A stretch of DNA of 64,000 nt from Paenibacillus sp. BK033 (GTDB lineage: Bacteria > Bacillota > Bacilli > Paenibacillales > Paenibacillaceae). The stretch's first letter is position 1. Each line of letters opens with the position of its first letter. Made by a program: the position numbers and the translations under genes. Of the stretch, positions 51,122 to 60,800 are shown piece by piece. The stretch covers positions 806,001-870,000 of the forward strand of contig NZ_SLVP01000001.1 of NCBI RefSeq assembly GCF_004345425.1, in the 5' to 3' direction. The notes beneath the pieces were generated by a model, which saw nothing but the letters and a program-made list of their open reading frames with translations, made no database searches and had not been told where the DNA came from.

Positions 51122-52564
51122 TTATAAAGGAATGTTCATTCGCAATGTGTTTTTGTATTCATTTGGTCTCATTCCGGTATATTTTTTAAACGTATTCGAG
51201 AAGTAGGAATAATGGGCAAAGCCCGCCATCTCCGCCAACTCGTAATTTCGGTATTTCCCTTCGCGCAAATACTGCTTCGCCAGCTCGATCCGCCTTTCAA
51301 GGACGTAATCGATCGCTGATTTGCCAATCTCTTTCTTAAACAAAAGACTGAAGTGAGAAGGGCTTAATCCTGCTTCATGAGCGATATCGTTGATGGTAAG
51401 CTTCCTTGTGAGATGCTGTTTGATATAATGCAGGGCACGCGCAATTTCCGGCCGAACGGAGGCGGCTTCAGCCGCCTCGTATGCAGCGTCGCGTTGACGC
51501 AGCCAAGCGCGCAATTGATCCATGGCTTCGGCCAAACGCTCAATATGACTAAAAGCCGGCCATTCCGGCAAAGCGGAGTCCCGGCGGAGGGAGGAGCCAA
51601 GCGATTCCAGCCAGGCAAGCACATCACCGGGCTCCGGTCTATATAAAAGAAGCAGCGCGTAAAGGCTGTTCAAGCTTTTCTGAGTTGATGCGGAATCTGC
51701 TTTATTGTGCAAAGACACACTTAGCCCGGATAATTCGGAACGCAAAGGTTCCGTAAGAGGGCGGAAATCCGGTGTTCCGTCGGCGAAAATGGAGCGGGAG
51801 CTCTCCTGATAGAACCGGTAAATGAACAGCTTTTCCGCCTGAATGAAGCCTTCGCGGATCATGGATGGGGATTTCAGGACTCCGCTCGCGGCTAAGGTAA
51901 CCGATATTTGGAGATAGGACCGAAGCGGCCCGGCAATGCTCCGTTCGAGCTGCAGGCACTTATTCCTTATTTCTTCCGTGCTTTGAGAAGGCTGTTGCAG
52001 CAGCAAAATAGCGAACTTGCCAAACTCCAGGGGGAAGAGCTCGAACTGCCCCGGGAAGACAGGTGTCAGCGACTCCCGGATGATATCAAGCATGCTGCAT
52101 TCGATCAGGTAATGATCTTTCACCGAATACTTGGACTTGTATCGGGCAACATTGTCGACTTGACCGAGAATCAGGACAAAAGCGTCCGCTTCCAGGCAAA
52201 TGCCCAGCTCGGCTGCCTGCTGTCTGATTTCGTTATCCTTCTCATAGACCGAGGACAGCAGCTGCCAAATAAAATGCCTGCGCAGCGGATGTTCCACAGC
52301 GCTCGATACTTTGAAATCCTTCAGATCCTGATGGGCTGTCAGAATAGCGCATGGTACCGAATCGCCAAGCTTGTTCTTCAACGTTCTATCGTCCATGGCC
52401 GGCAGTTTAATTTCAATCAACGAGTAATCCGGCAGCAGTTGCCTGATAAGCTCTAACGCTTCTTCGTTGGTGGAAGCTTTCCCGACTAGGGTACAGTCCC
52501 GCTCGGACCAAGGAAGACATCTGCGGTCGACCGCTTGGTCATCCACGAGAATTAGCGTTTTCAT
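51122..52564 (-). CDS. AraC-family regulator with a degenerate receiver domain
   Basis: 480 residues from ATG 52564 on the minus strand, with GGAGG 7 bases upstream. The N-terminal 100 residues look like a response-regulator receiver (TLILVDDQ; SLIEIKLPAMDD; AILTAHQD), but the phospho-acceptor Asp is Glu51 and the conserved Lys is missing (EHPLRRHF). The middle part resembles the YesN middle region, and the C-terminus is a normal AraC domain (INDIAHEAGLSPSHFSLLFKKE; LAEMAGFAHYSYFSNTFKK). No histidine kinase gene lies nearby. It may work without phosphorylation, with Glu51 mimicking the phosphorylated state. It is divergent from the beta-helix gene at 52788, its likely target. Confidence 0.88.
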   Translation of the reverse strand: MKTLILVDDQAVDRRCLPWSERDCTLVGKASTNEEALELIRQLLPDYSLIEIKLPAMDDRTLKNKLGDSVPCAILTAHQDLKDFKVSSAVEHPLRRHFIWQLLSSVYEKDNEIRQQAAELGICLEADAFVLILGQVDNVARYKSKYSVKDHYLIECSMLDIIRESLTPVFPGQFELFPLEFGKFAILLLQQPSQSTEEIRNKCLQLERSIAGPLRSYLQISVTLAASGVLKSPSMIREGFIQAEKLFIYRFYQESSRSIFADGTPDFRPLTEPLRSELSGLSVSLHNKADSASTQKSLNSLYALLLLYRPEPGDVLAWLESLGSSLRRDSALPEWPAFSHIERLAEAMDQLRAWLRQRDAAYEAAEAASVRPEIARALHYIKQHLTRKLTINDIAHEAGLSPSHFSLLFKKEIGKSAIDYVLERRIELAKQYLREGKYRNYELAEMAGFAHYSYFSNTFKKYTGMRPNEYKNTLRMNIPL

Positions 52565-52787
52565 ACGGAGTTCCTCCTTAACGATAGGCAGCATCGGCTA
52601 TTTCATTATAAGGTTAGGCCAAATTCCAAAACAGTTAGCGAATCCACGGAAAATAACACGATTCAACGATTAACGGCATTATTCTGCGAGGCCGAAGAAT
52701 AATTCATTTAAACGTAGAATCGTACATGTCAATGACAGACGATATCTAGTAGATTTAACGCATGATCAACTGCGAGGAGACTAGCCA

Positions 52788-54416
52788 ATGGAGCGTACGA
52801 TATACGTTAAAGATTTTACCGGCGGGGACGATGCCAGTCGCATCAGAGCGGCAATTGACCGGGCGATTGCTTCGAATGCGGACAAAGTCGTATTTGAAGC
52901 TGGCCGGTATATGCTGGACAGCGCGATCGTTATTGAAACAGAAGGCTTTGAGCATGACGCGGGCAGCTCGGAGAGTGGCAGCAAAGACTGCCACCTTATT
53001 ATCAAAGGAGCCAAAACATTAACGCTTCAAGGGGCAATTGACGAACAAGGCGAGCCTGCAACTGTTCTGGTTGGCCGGAACGACGGAACCATTCACGGTT
53101 ATCTTCCCGCCATTTTGTGGTGCGAGGATTGTTCGGAGCTGTCGCTCGACAGCATTGCGTTTACGAGAGAGCCTAACTTCGCTTCGGCGGGTGTTATCGT
53201 GAGCAAAGATGACAGGCATACCGTAGTAAAGGTATTTGAAGGAAACCGATGCGAAGAGATAATGGGCGCTTATTGCATGAATCGGATTCATCCGGATACC
53301 GGCGCATTGATGGGCGAGAGCGTCACCTACGGCAACGGAACGGAGAAGCCCTGGATTCGCACTGGCGACCGGGAATTAACCCTGGACGATCCTGCAGTCG
53401 CCTCGAAGGTGCGGATAGGCGAATATTTGTCCTGGCATCAAGGTGCCAGAACGGATTTTCAGACTTATTTTGCCCGATGCGATAAGCTGAAGCTCTCCAA
53501 TATACGGACGATGAACGCAAACGGCTTCGCGATGCTGGCAGAGAGCTGCCGGGGGATCACGGCTGACCGGGTCGTGTTCCGTCCGGAAGGGAATAACTTA
53601 TTCACCGCACCGCGCGACGCCTGGAAGCTCTTCAAATGCAGCGGTGAAATTCAAATAACCCGGATGCATATCGAAGGCGTAAGGATGGACGGCCAGAACA
53701 TGCACAGCAACTGGCTGGTGCTGGAGGAGCTGCTTGACGAGAAGGAGGCGGTGTTCTTCTGTAAATATACTTTCGCTTCGCTCGTTAGCGGAAGTATCGT
53801 GGATATTCACTTAGGAGAGGAGAGCTTCCCGCTCACCATTACGGATTGGATGCATGAAGGCAAGAGGGGGCTTGGGCATCTATACCGGATTCGATTCCGG
53901 GAAAAGCTGCCGGAGGGGGCGGCAATCGGCACTTTGGCAGCTGCGGCATGCTGGGAGCCGCACCGTTACGTGTGCAGGGATTCAACTTTTATCAATATTG
54001 CCGGCGCAGGCCATCTCGTTCGCAATGATCACCTGTATCTGATCAACAATCTGTATAAAAATACGATGAACCCCGGCGTATTGCTTGGCGCGGAGCTGCC
54101 GGTCCATTCGGAGGGAGGTCATGCAACGGATATCGTAATTAAAGATTGCGAGTTCGATAACTGCGGTTTCTTCCCACGCTACGGAGCAGCCGGATGTATC
54201 GGAATCAAGTCGGCGGGCTTCAGCGGAAAATACAACAAGAACATTGTTATCGCTAGCAACGTCATGCGGAACTCTTCGATTGGCGTTCATTGCGTAGATG
54301 GGGATGAAATCTATATTATCCGCAACATTTTCGATCGGGTTGAAACACCCGTGCTAGCAGATGAAAGCGTCGGCGGTTATATTTTCGAGCAGCACAGCGA
54401 GCGCAAAAGCCATTAA
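52788..54416 (+). CDS. Right-handed beta-helix protein, remote GH110 relative
   Basis: 542 residues, ATG 52788 after GAGGAG. No signal peptide. Beta-helix signs run throughout (DDASRIRAAIDRAI; TDIVIKDCEFDNCGF; KNIVIASNVMRNSSIGVHCV). A stretch aligns with the GH110 protein at 30177: RPEGNNLFTAPRDAWKLFKC with Asp277 and RMDGQNMHS with Asp301, against RPHSDRLFSASADATHFVNC and QMDDPCNVHS. The second Asp of the catalytic pair is Gly302 here. It may be a glycosidase with altered chemistry or specificity, or an inactive relative. The divergent AraC-type gene probably controls it. Not assigned to a named family with certainty. Confidence 0.72.
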   Translation: MERTIYVKDFTGGDDASRIRAAIDRAIASNADKVVFEAGRYMLDSAIVIETEGFEHDAGSSESGSKDCHLIIKGAKTLTLQGAIDEQGEPATVLVGRNDGTIHGYLPAILWCEDCSELSLDSIAFTREPNFASAGVIVSKDDRHTVVKVFEGNRCEEIMGAYCMNRIHPDTGALMGESVTYGNGTEKPWIRTGDRELTLDDPAVASKVRIGEYLSWHQGARTDFQTYFARCDKLKLSNIRTMNANGFAMLAESCRGITADRVVFRPEGNNLFTAPRDAWKLFKCSGEIQITRMHIEGVRMDGQNMHSNWLVLEELLDEKEAVFFCKYTFASLVSGSIVDIHLGEESFPLTITDWMHEGKRGLGHLYRIRFREKLPEGAAIGTLAAAACWEPHRYVCRDSTFINIAGAGHLVRNDHLYLINNLYKNTMNPGVLLGAELPVHSEGGHATDIVIKDCEFDNCGFFPRYGAAGCIGIKSAGFSGKYNKNIVIASNVMRNSSIGVHCVDGDEIYIIRNIFDRVETPVLADESVGGYIFEQHSERKSH

Positions 54417-54432
54417 GCGCATTAATCAACCG

Positions 54433-54476
54433 GCCCGTTCATGACGATAACGTCTTGGACGGGCTTCGTTTTGTTT
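54433..54476 (+). terminator. Terminator after the beta-helix gene
   Basis: GCCCGTTCATGACG (54433-54446) pairs with CGTCTTGGACGGGC (54451-54464), one mismatch and one wobble, loop ATAA, followed by TTCGTTTTG. It overlaps the -35 region of the Rrf2 promoter. Confidence 0.8.
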
Positions 54477-54498
54477 ATGACTTAAAGTGTGCTAAAAT
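54471..54498 (+). promoter_or_regulatory. Candidate sigma-A promoter of the Rrf2-family gene
   Basis: TTGTTT (54471-54476), 16-base spacer, TAAAAT (54493-54498). The -10 box lies inside the palindrome at 54488-54505. Confidence 0.6.
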
Positions 54499-54505
54499 TA
54501 GCACA
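54488..54505. promoter_or_regulatory. Palindromic operator-like site at the Rrf2 promoter
   Basis: TGTGCTAAAATTAGCACA has perfect 8-base arms around a 2-base centre and covers the -10 box. A very similar 18-base site lies at 55010-55027 before the hydrolase gene. It is the likely binding site of the Rrf2 protein, controlling itself. Confidence 0.7.
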
Positions 54506-54538
54506 TATTTTAATTTAGGAGGAATCAGTCCCGCAGCT

Positions 54539-54940
54539 ATGGCACAACTGAAACGGTTTGGATTTGGCGTACAGGCCTTAATCGTATTGGCTTCCCAGAC
54601 AGAGCTGCTGACAAGCAGCGAGATCGCGGAGCGGATTCATTGCGAGCCAACCGCTTTGCGCAAGATTTTGTCACAGCTTGCGGAGGGCGGCATCATTGAG
54701 GTGAAGCAAGGACGTACGGGCGGCTACCAGCTGGCCAGACGTCCGGAGCTTGTTACGCTCCGCGAGGTGTACAAGACCGTGCATGAGGAGGAGCCTCCGT
54801 GGGACCGCATGCTGGACACAACCGGGAATCATCATTTCGGCAAAAAAGTAAACGAGTCTTTCAAGCAAATCATGGCGGATATTTCCGACCAGGTTTATTT
54901 TGTGCTGGGCAACTATACGATATCCGATTTATTGGATTAG
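54539..54940 (+). CDS. Rrf2-family transcriptional regulator
   Basis: 133 residues from ATG 54539. AGGAGG lies about 15 bases upstream, farther than ideal, but no better start exists in this frame after the promoter. The winged helix is typical: FGFGVQALIVLASQ, SSEIAERIHCEPTALRKILSQLAEGGIIEVKQGRTGGYQLAR (read over residues about 25-68). No Cys cluster for an iron-sulfur centre is present; the only Cys is in the recognition region (HCEP), so it is probably a YwgB/YwnA-like member sensing something else. It likely represses itself and the genes starting at 55051. Confidence 0.88.
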   Translation: MAQLKRFGFGVQALIVLASQTELLTSSEIAERIHCEPTALRKILSQLAEGGIIEVKQGRTGGYQLARRPELVTLREVYKTVHEEEPPWDRMLDTTGNHHFGKKVNESFKQIMADISDQVYFVLGNYTISDLLD

Positions 54941-55009
54941 AATCGATCAATCGCCTGTTTTTAACGGATTGAAACGCGCTTTGCCAAGCCGTTTCACCTT
55001 GTTCCAAAA

Positions 55010-55027
55010 TGTGCAAAATTACGCACA
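55010..55027. promoter_or_regulatory. Second Rrf2-type operator-like site
   Basis: TGTGCAAAATTACGCACA shares the outer TGTGC/GCACA arms and AAAATTA centre with the palindrome at 54488-54505. It lies 24 bases before the hydrolase start codon, suggesting control by the adjacent Rrf2 protein. Confidence 0.65.
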
Positions 55028-55050
55028 AATTCTAAGGGGGAATTTTTATT

Positions 55051-55701
55051 ATGAAGCTCAAATGGTATGGCCAATCTTCTTTCATGCTGACAACAGACGA
55101 AGGCACGCGGATCTTAATCGATCCTTACGGACGACTCTTAGGCTACAGGATGCCGAAAAACATCGAATCCGACATCGTGATCGTCACGCATGATCATAAG
55201 GATCATAACCAGATTCAAGTCGCTTCCGGCGAATATATGCTGGTCAATCAACCGAGGCCATACGGGAAGAAGGAGGTGTCCATCACGGGCATCCCAACCT
55301 TCCATGACAAAGTAGGCGGCAAGAAAAGAGGCCCCAATATCGTGTACGTCATAAAGGCAGGGGGGTTGACGGTATGTCATTGCGGCGACCTCGGACATCT
55401 TCTGACTGAGGAGCAAATCGCGCAAATCGGCAAGGTGGATATTCTGATGGTCCCGGCCGGCGGCAAAATGACCTTAAACGGTTCGGATGCCGCTGCGGTT
55501 ATGAACCAGCTGAAACCGGCCATTACGATTCCGATGCATTACCGGACCAAAGCGCTAGGACTGCCCGGCAGGCTTTTGTTCGATAAAGTGGAACGTTTCA
55601 TCTCGGCAGCCGGCAAGCCAAGCAAGGAAGTGAAGGAGCTTGACGTGAAGAAAGAATCGCTGCAGGAATATGCAGGCATCGTTACTTTCCTGTATGATTA
55701 A
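55051..55701 (+). CDS. MBL-fold metal-dependent hydrolase (UPF0173-like)
   Basis: 216 residues, ATG 55051 after AAGGGGG. The metallo-beta-lactamase fold shows the metal motif THDHKDHN (residues about 48-55), a further ligand in CHCGDLGH, and a late His in IPMHYRTKA. The start KLKWYGQSSFML resembles UPF0173-type proteins. Substrate is unknown. It is the first gene behind the Rrf2-type operator, followed 27 bases later by the AbrB-type membrane protein, so these may form a small stress-response operon. Confidence 0.88.
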   Translation: MKLKWYGQSSFMLTTDEGTRILIDPYGRLLGYRMPKNIESDIVIVTHDHKDHNQIQVASGEYMLVNQPRPYGKKEVSITGIPTFHDKVGGKKRGPNIVYVIKAGGLTVCHCGDLGHLLTEEQIAQIGKVDILMVPAGGKMTLNGSDAAAVMNQLKPAITIPMHYRTKALGLPGRLLFDKVERFISAAGKPSKEVKELDVKKESLQEYAGIVTFLYD

Positions 55702-55728
55702 CGGGTAAGGAAAGGAAGGATTCCAACG

Positions 55729-56841
55729 ATGGGCAGGCAAGCGATGCTGGAAACTAACGGATTCAAATTTTTGATTACTCTTTTAACCGCCTTGGGCGGA
55801 GGAATTGTTTTTTACCTTCTGAAGACGCCTATTCCCTGGCTGTTAGGGCCTATGATTGCAGTGTTAATCGGAACAAACGTACGGAAAGGCAAGTATAGAT
55901 GGCCCGGACAATTCCGCAATTCCGGCATGATTATTGTCGGGTACACCATCGGTTTGTCCATGACGGGAACGGCGCTTAAAGAGATGGGCGAGCAGCTTCC
56001 CACGATGTGCCTGATGACCGTTATTTTGCTTTTGTTATGCGGCGGAATCGCGTTTGCGGTTTCGAAGCTGTCGGATACGGATTTCAAGACCGCTTTGCTT
56101 GGCAGTGTCCCCGGCGGTTTGTCGCAGGTGCTGGCGCTGGCCGAGGAGACCGAAGGCGTAAATTTGACGGTTGTCACGGTGACGCAGGTCGTCCGGCTGA
56201 TGATTATCGTAATCGGGATTCCGTTACTCGTGTTTAGTCCGATCTTCGGGCAGGTGCATGACGCAGCGGCCGCAGCCGCGCCTTTGGCGGCCAAGCACGA
56301 TAACTGGGCAGCGCTGTTTCCGAGCATCCTGATCTTCGCTCCGGCATGCGTCATTTGTGCCATTGCGGGCAACCGGATCAAATTTCCGACGGCTTTTCTG
56401 CTGGGGCCAGCGATTGCTACAGCTGTTCTGCAAGGAATCGGGCTGCACGGTCCGTCGCTTCCGTCGACGCTAACAAGCGCCGCGCAGCTAATGATCGGCA
56501 CGTACGTGGGTCTGCTGCTTAAGCCGGGCAAGCTTCAGCGGAAGGCAAGGACGTTTTCTTTTGCCATAGGAAGCGGTCTGGTGCTCATGCTCTGCGCATG
56601 GGGGCTGAGCGAGCTGATGACCTTGCTTCATCCGGTATCGAGGTCCACGGCTTTATTAAGCCTCGCGCCTGGCGGGATGGATCAGATGGGGATTCTCGCC
56701 CATGAGATCAACGCGGATTTGTCCATGGTGTCCGGTTATCAATTATTCCGCACCTTTTTTATTTTCTTTGCGGTACCGCCGCTGCTGCGCCTGTTATTCC
56801 GAATCAAGCTGAAGAGCCCGCGCAAGGAGCAGCCGCAATAA
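55729..56841 (+). CDS. AbrB-family membrane protein (putative ammonia monooxygenase regulator family)
   Basis: 370 residues, ATG 55729 after AAGGAAGG. About ten hydrophobic segments form two repeats, each with the family motif PWLLGPMIA (near residue 38) and FLLGPAIA (near 223), and GSVPGGLSQVLALAEE / LAPGGMDQMGILAHEI. This matches the AbrB (PF05145) family of integral membrane proteins, unrelated to the AbrB DNA-binding protein of Bacillus. Transport substrate is unknown. It probably shares a transcript with the MBL-fold hydrolase. Confidence 0.87.
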   Translation: MGRQAMLETNGFKFLITLLTALGGGIVFYLLKTPIPWLLGPMIAVLIGTNVRKGKYRWPGQFRNSGMIIVGYTIGLSMTGTALKEMGEQLPTMCLMTVILLLLCGGIAFAVSKLSDTDFKTALLGSVPGGLSQVLALAEETEGVNLTVVTVTQVVRLMIIVIGIPLLVFSPIFGQVHDAAAAAAPLAAKHDNWAALFPSILIFAPACVICAIAGNRIKFPTAFLLGPAIATAVLQGIGLHGPSLPSTLTSAAQLMIGTYVGLLLKPGKLQRKARTFSFAIGSGLVLMLCAWGLSELMTLLHPVSRSTALLSLAPGGMDQMGILAHEINADLSMVSGYQLFRTFFIFFAVPPLLRLLFRIKLKSPRKEQPQ

Positions 56842-56872
56842 TTCCGTAGTTGAAGGGAGAAAAGAAGCCGCT

Positions 56873-57724
56873 ATGAAAATCGTTGTTGCCGGCGCTGCCG
56901 GCGTTGTCGGGAGATTGCTGCTGCCTATGCTGACCGAAGCGGGGCATGAGGTGATGGGTTTGACCAGAAGCGCATCCAAGCTGAAGCAAATCGAGCAGTC
57001 AGGAGCAGCCGCCGTTGTTGCCGATGTATACGACAGGGACAGATTGTCCGAGCTGCTTGCGGATTACCGTCCGGATGTTGTAATTCATCAGTTGACCGCT
57101 CTCAGCGAATGGAACCTGGCGGATAATGCGAGAATTCGCATGGAGGGAACCCGTAATCTGGTTGATGCAGCTTTGGCTGCCGAGGTGCCGCGAATGATTG
57201 TGCAGAGCATTTCCTGGGCCTACGAGCCCGGCGAATCGGTCGCAACCGAAAAGGATCGTCTCGACGAAGAAGCGCCTCTGCCGCGAAAAATCTCGGTTGA
57301 CGGCGTTATTGCGATGGAGCGGGCAGCCGCGGAAATGCCGCATTCCGTTATTTTGCGTTATGGGGCCTTATACGGGCCGGGAACGTTTTATGATGGTGAT
57401 AACGGGATGTTTGCCGGGCAGGTGAAGCTGGGCAAAGTTCCGGCAACCGATGGCCGGACCTCATTCCTGCATATTGAAGATGCAGCCCGCGCTGCCCTAC
57501 AGGCGCTGGATTGGCCGGCTGGCCCCGTAAACATCGTGGATGATGAACCGGTGGAAGGGAAGATCTGGCTGCCTTTATACGCCAAGTCGCTTGGCGCACC
57601 GGAGCCGGTTGTGCAGGATGGCATGAACCGCGGCGAGCGGGGGGCCTCCAACGAAAAGGCAAAACAGCAATACGGTTGGACCCCTAAATACCCGTCATGG
57701 CGGGATCAATTGTTAAGGACTTGA
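56873..57724 (+). CDS. NAD-dependent epimerase/dehydratase family protein
   Basis: 283 residues, ATG 56873. The Rossmann motif is GAAGVVGRLLLPML at the N-terminus, an extended SDR pattern. The usual active-site Tyr-x-x-x-Lys is not clear, so it may be an atypical SDR that binds NAD(P)H without classic epimerase chemistry. RYGALYGPGTFY and HIEDAARAALQAL are typical later motifs. It lies 31 bases behind the AbrB-type gene and ends in a terminator, so it is probably the last gene of this operon. Substrate unknown. Confidence 0.87.
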   Translation: MKIVVAGAAGVVGRLLLPMLTEAGHEVMGLTRSASKLKQIEQSGAAAVVADVYDRDRLSELLADYRPDVVIHQLTALSEWNLADNARIRMEGTRNLVDAALAAEVPRMIVQSISWAYEPGESVATEKDRLDEEAPLPRKISVDGVIAMERAAAEMPHSVILRYGALYGPGTFYDGDNGMFAGQVKLGKVPATDGRTSFLHIEDAARAALQALDWPAGPVNIVDDEPVEGKIWLPLYAKSLGAPEPVVQDGMNRGERGASNEKAKQQYGWTPKYPSWRDQLLRT

Positions 57725-57751
57725 GACATTACGTATCAAGTCCTTAATTTT
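57713..57751 (+). terminator. Rho-independent terminator overlapping the epimerase gene's end
   Basis: TTAAGGACTTGA and TCAAGTCCTTAA form a perfect 12-base-pair stem with an 11-base loop, followed by TTTT. The gene's stop codon lies in the left arm. Confidence 0.85.
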
Positions 57752-57794
57752 ACAACACCTATAATCTAAAGTTCACCCCTTCTTCATTTGGAAA

Positions 57795-57808
57795 TGAAAG
57801 CGTTATTA
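57795..57808. promoter_or_regulatory. Candidate cre site before the surface protein gene
   Basis: TGAAAGCGTTATTA matches TGWAANCGNTNWCA with one mismatch, 62 bases before the start codon at 57870. It would put the surface protein under carbon catabolite control. Confidence 0.4.
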
Positions 57809-57869
57809 TTTAGCTAGAACTGCCAACTAGACTTCCATCCATTATGATTTGGGAGGTAAAGAGGCAATT

Positions 57870-60800
57870 ATGAAGAAGATGAAGAAGGTGACCGCGGCTG
57901 TATCCGCAGTGGCGCTCGCCGTCAGTCTTAACACCGTTTATCCCGCCGTCACGCATGCTGCAATTCCAAGCTCCTCCGCTAACTCCACGATATTTGGTCC
58001 AAATGTGTATGTCTTCGACCCAGCCATGTCTAAAACCGATATTGAAAGCGTTACCAGCGCCGTGTACGGCGAACAGGAAAAAAATGAATTTGGCAACGAA
58101 CGGTATGCGCTGCTATTCAAGCCGGGTACCTACAGCGTCAATATGAATGTCGGCTTCAACACATCCGTAGCGGGTCTTGGACAGAACCCGGATGATGTTA
58201 CGATAACGGGCGCCTTAAATGTCGACGCGAAGTGGGATAACGGCAATGCTACCCGAAACTTCTGGCGTTCCATCGAGAACTTGAAGATCGCTCCCCAGGA
58301 TCCGAATGCAACCGTCAGATACGCCGTCTCTCAAGCGGCCCCGATGCGCCGCGTTCATGTCGTAAGCAAGGACATGCATCTGTTTGATTTTACGGCTTCC
58401 TGGGATGCGGGCTGGGCCAGCGGCGGATATTTGGCGGACTCCAAGATTGACGCCAATATCATTCCGGCTTCGCAGCAGCAATGGTTCTCCCGCAACAGCG
58501 AGTGGAACAGCTGGTCGAACGGCGTATGGAACATGGTATTCGTCGGGGATAAAAACGCGCCATCCGGCGAATTTCCGGATCCTCCCTATACGGTCATCGA
58601 TAAAACGCCGGTTGTTAAAGAGAAGCCTTATCTTTATGTCGATAACCAAGGGCAATACCAGGTGTTTGTTCCTTCGCTTGAGACGAATACGCAGGGCGTC
58701 AGCTGGGCGAACGGCCAGACGCCGGGGCAGTCGATTTCGATCGACGATTTCTATATCGCCAGGCCCGACACCGCTACTTCCGCAGCGATTAACGCGGCTT
58801 TGGAGGATGGGAAGAACCTGTTCTTCACGCCCGGCATTTATCATCTGAGCGACACGATTCGTGTAACCAACCCCAACACCGTTGTATACGGTATCGGACT
58901 GCCGACGTTGATTCCGGATAACGGGCAAGACGTCATTGTTGTTGACGACGTAGACGGGGTTAATGTGTCCGGGCTTGTAATCGAGGCAGGCGAGCAAACC
59001 TCCTCAACCTTGTTGAAGGTGGGCGAACCGGGCAGCGCAGCCGATCACTCGGCCAATCCGATCTTGCTCTCCGATGTGTTCTTCCGTACAGGCGGACATG
59101 TGAACGGCAGCAACGGTACGGCACTGGAGATTAACAGCAACGATGTTATCGGCGATCACTTCTGGATCTGGCGCGCCGATCACGGCGCCGGAGCGGCGTG
59201 GACATCCAATGTCTCGAAGAACGGACTTGTCGTCAATGGCGACGGCGTTACCATATACGGTCTATTTAACGAGCATCACAATGAATACCAGACGGTCTGG
59301 AACGGTAACGGCGGACGGCTTTACTTCTATCAATCGGAGATTCCTTACGATGTTCCGGACCAGCAATCGTGGATGAGCCATGACGGAACGGTTAACGGTT
59401 ACGCCTCTTACAAGATCGGCGATGAGGTTACAAGCCATGAAGCTTGGGGGCTTGGCATTTATTCGTACTTCCGGGATGCGGCGGTTAAGCTGGAGAACGC
59501 GATTGAAGCGCCGGCTAATCCGGGCATCAAATTGCATAATCTGACGACGATTTGGCTGAACGGAACCGCAGGAAGCGAAATTACGCATATCGTGAACGGC
59601 AACGGCGGAAGCGTAACCTCCAGCAGCAACATGAGACAAACGATGAAGCTGTTCGTTGGAGGAGATGCGGAAGCGCCAACCGCTCCAACAGGCTTGACGG
59701 CGACGCCGGTATCCAGCAGCCAGATCAACCTCAGCTGGACGGCTTCAACGGATAACGTTGGCGTTGAAGGCTATGAGGTATACCGGAACAATACGCTGAT
59801 CGGGTCTACGATCGCTACGACTTACAACAGTACGGGATTAAAGGCTTCCGCCAGCTATACGTATAAAATCGTAGCAAAGGACGGCAGCGGCAACCGGTCG
59901 GCGTCCAGCAGCCCGGCAACAGCCGTTACGCCGGAAATATCCGGCGGCGCGCTCGACCGTACGGGCTGGACGGCCGAATCTTCGCCAGCTAGCGGGGATG
60001 CCCCTGCCAATATGTTTGATGGGGCGGGCACGCGCTGGAGCGCGGGAGTTCCGATGGCTAATGGCCAGTATATCCTTGTGGATATGAAAACGGAAGCTGA
60101 TATTACGAAGATCGTAACGGAATCAAGCGGATCGGATTTTGCCAAAAGCTATGAGGTTTACGTATCGGCGGACGGCACGAATTGGGGAAGCAGCGTTGCC
60201 AGCGGCAACGGAACAAGCGGAGCAACAACGATTAACGTCGCGGCTTCCGGCGTCCGCTATATCAAGATCGTTCAGACCGGTACATCCAGCAGCTGGTGGT
60301 CCATCAATGAATTTAACGTATACGGCACGTACAAGAATACGCAGGTGGATACAACCGCGCCGGATACCACCATTGCTTCTTCTCCGGCATCCGTATCGAA
60401 TGACAGTACTCCGTCGTTTACCTTCGGCAGCAATGAAGAGGGGGCAACCTTTGAGTGCAGCCTGGATAACAACGGCGAATTTTACGCGGCATGTTCTTCG
60501 CCGGTTATTTTACCGAAGCTTGCGGACGGCTCTCATACGCTGTATGTCCGCGCGGTAGATCTATTTGGTAATACCGATGAGACGCCTGCCCAATATAACT
60601 GGGACATTGATACGGTCAAGCCGGTTATTACGCTTAACGGCAATGCGGAAATTCGGATCACAATAGGCACTGCGTATCAAGATCAGGGGGCAACGGCAAC
60701 GGACAGCAGACAAGGAAGCTTAAACGTTAGCGTTTCCGGCGATACGGTTGATGCAAATGCCGTTGGCGTTTATACGATTCTCTATGATGTTAGCGACGAT

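Noticed and set aside
55729-56841. Reading the AbrB-type gene as the Bacillus transition-state regulator AbrB
   Set aside because: The product has about ten membrane segments; it belongs to the unrelated PF05145 membrane family that shares the name.
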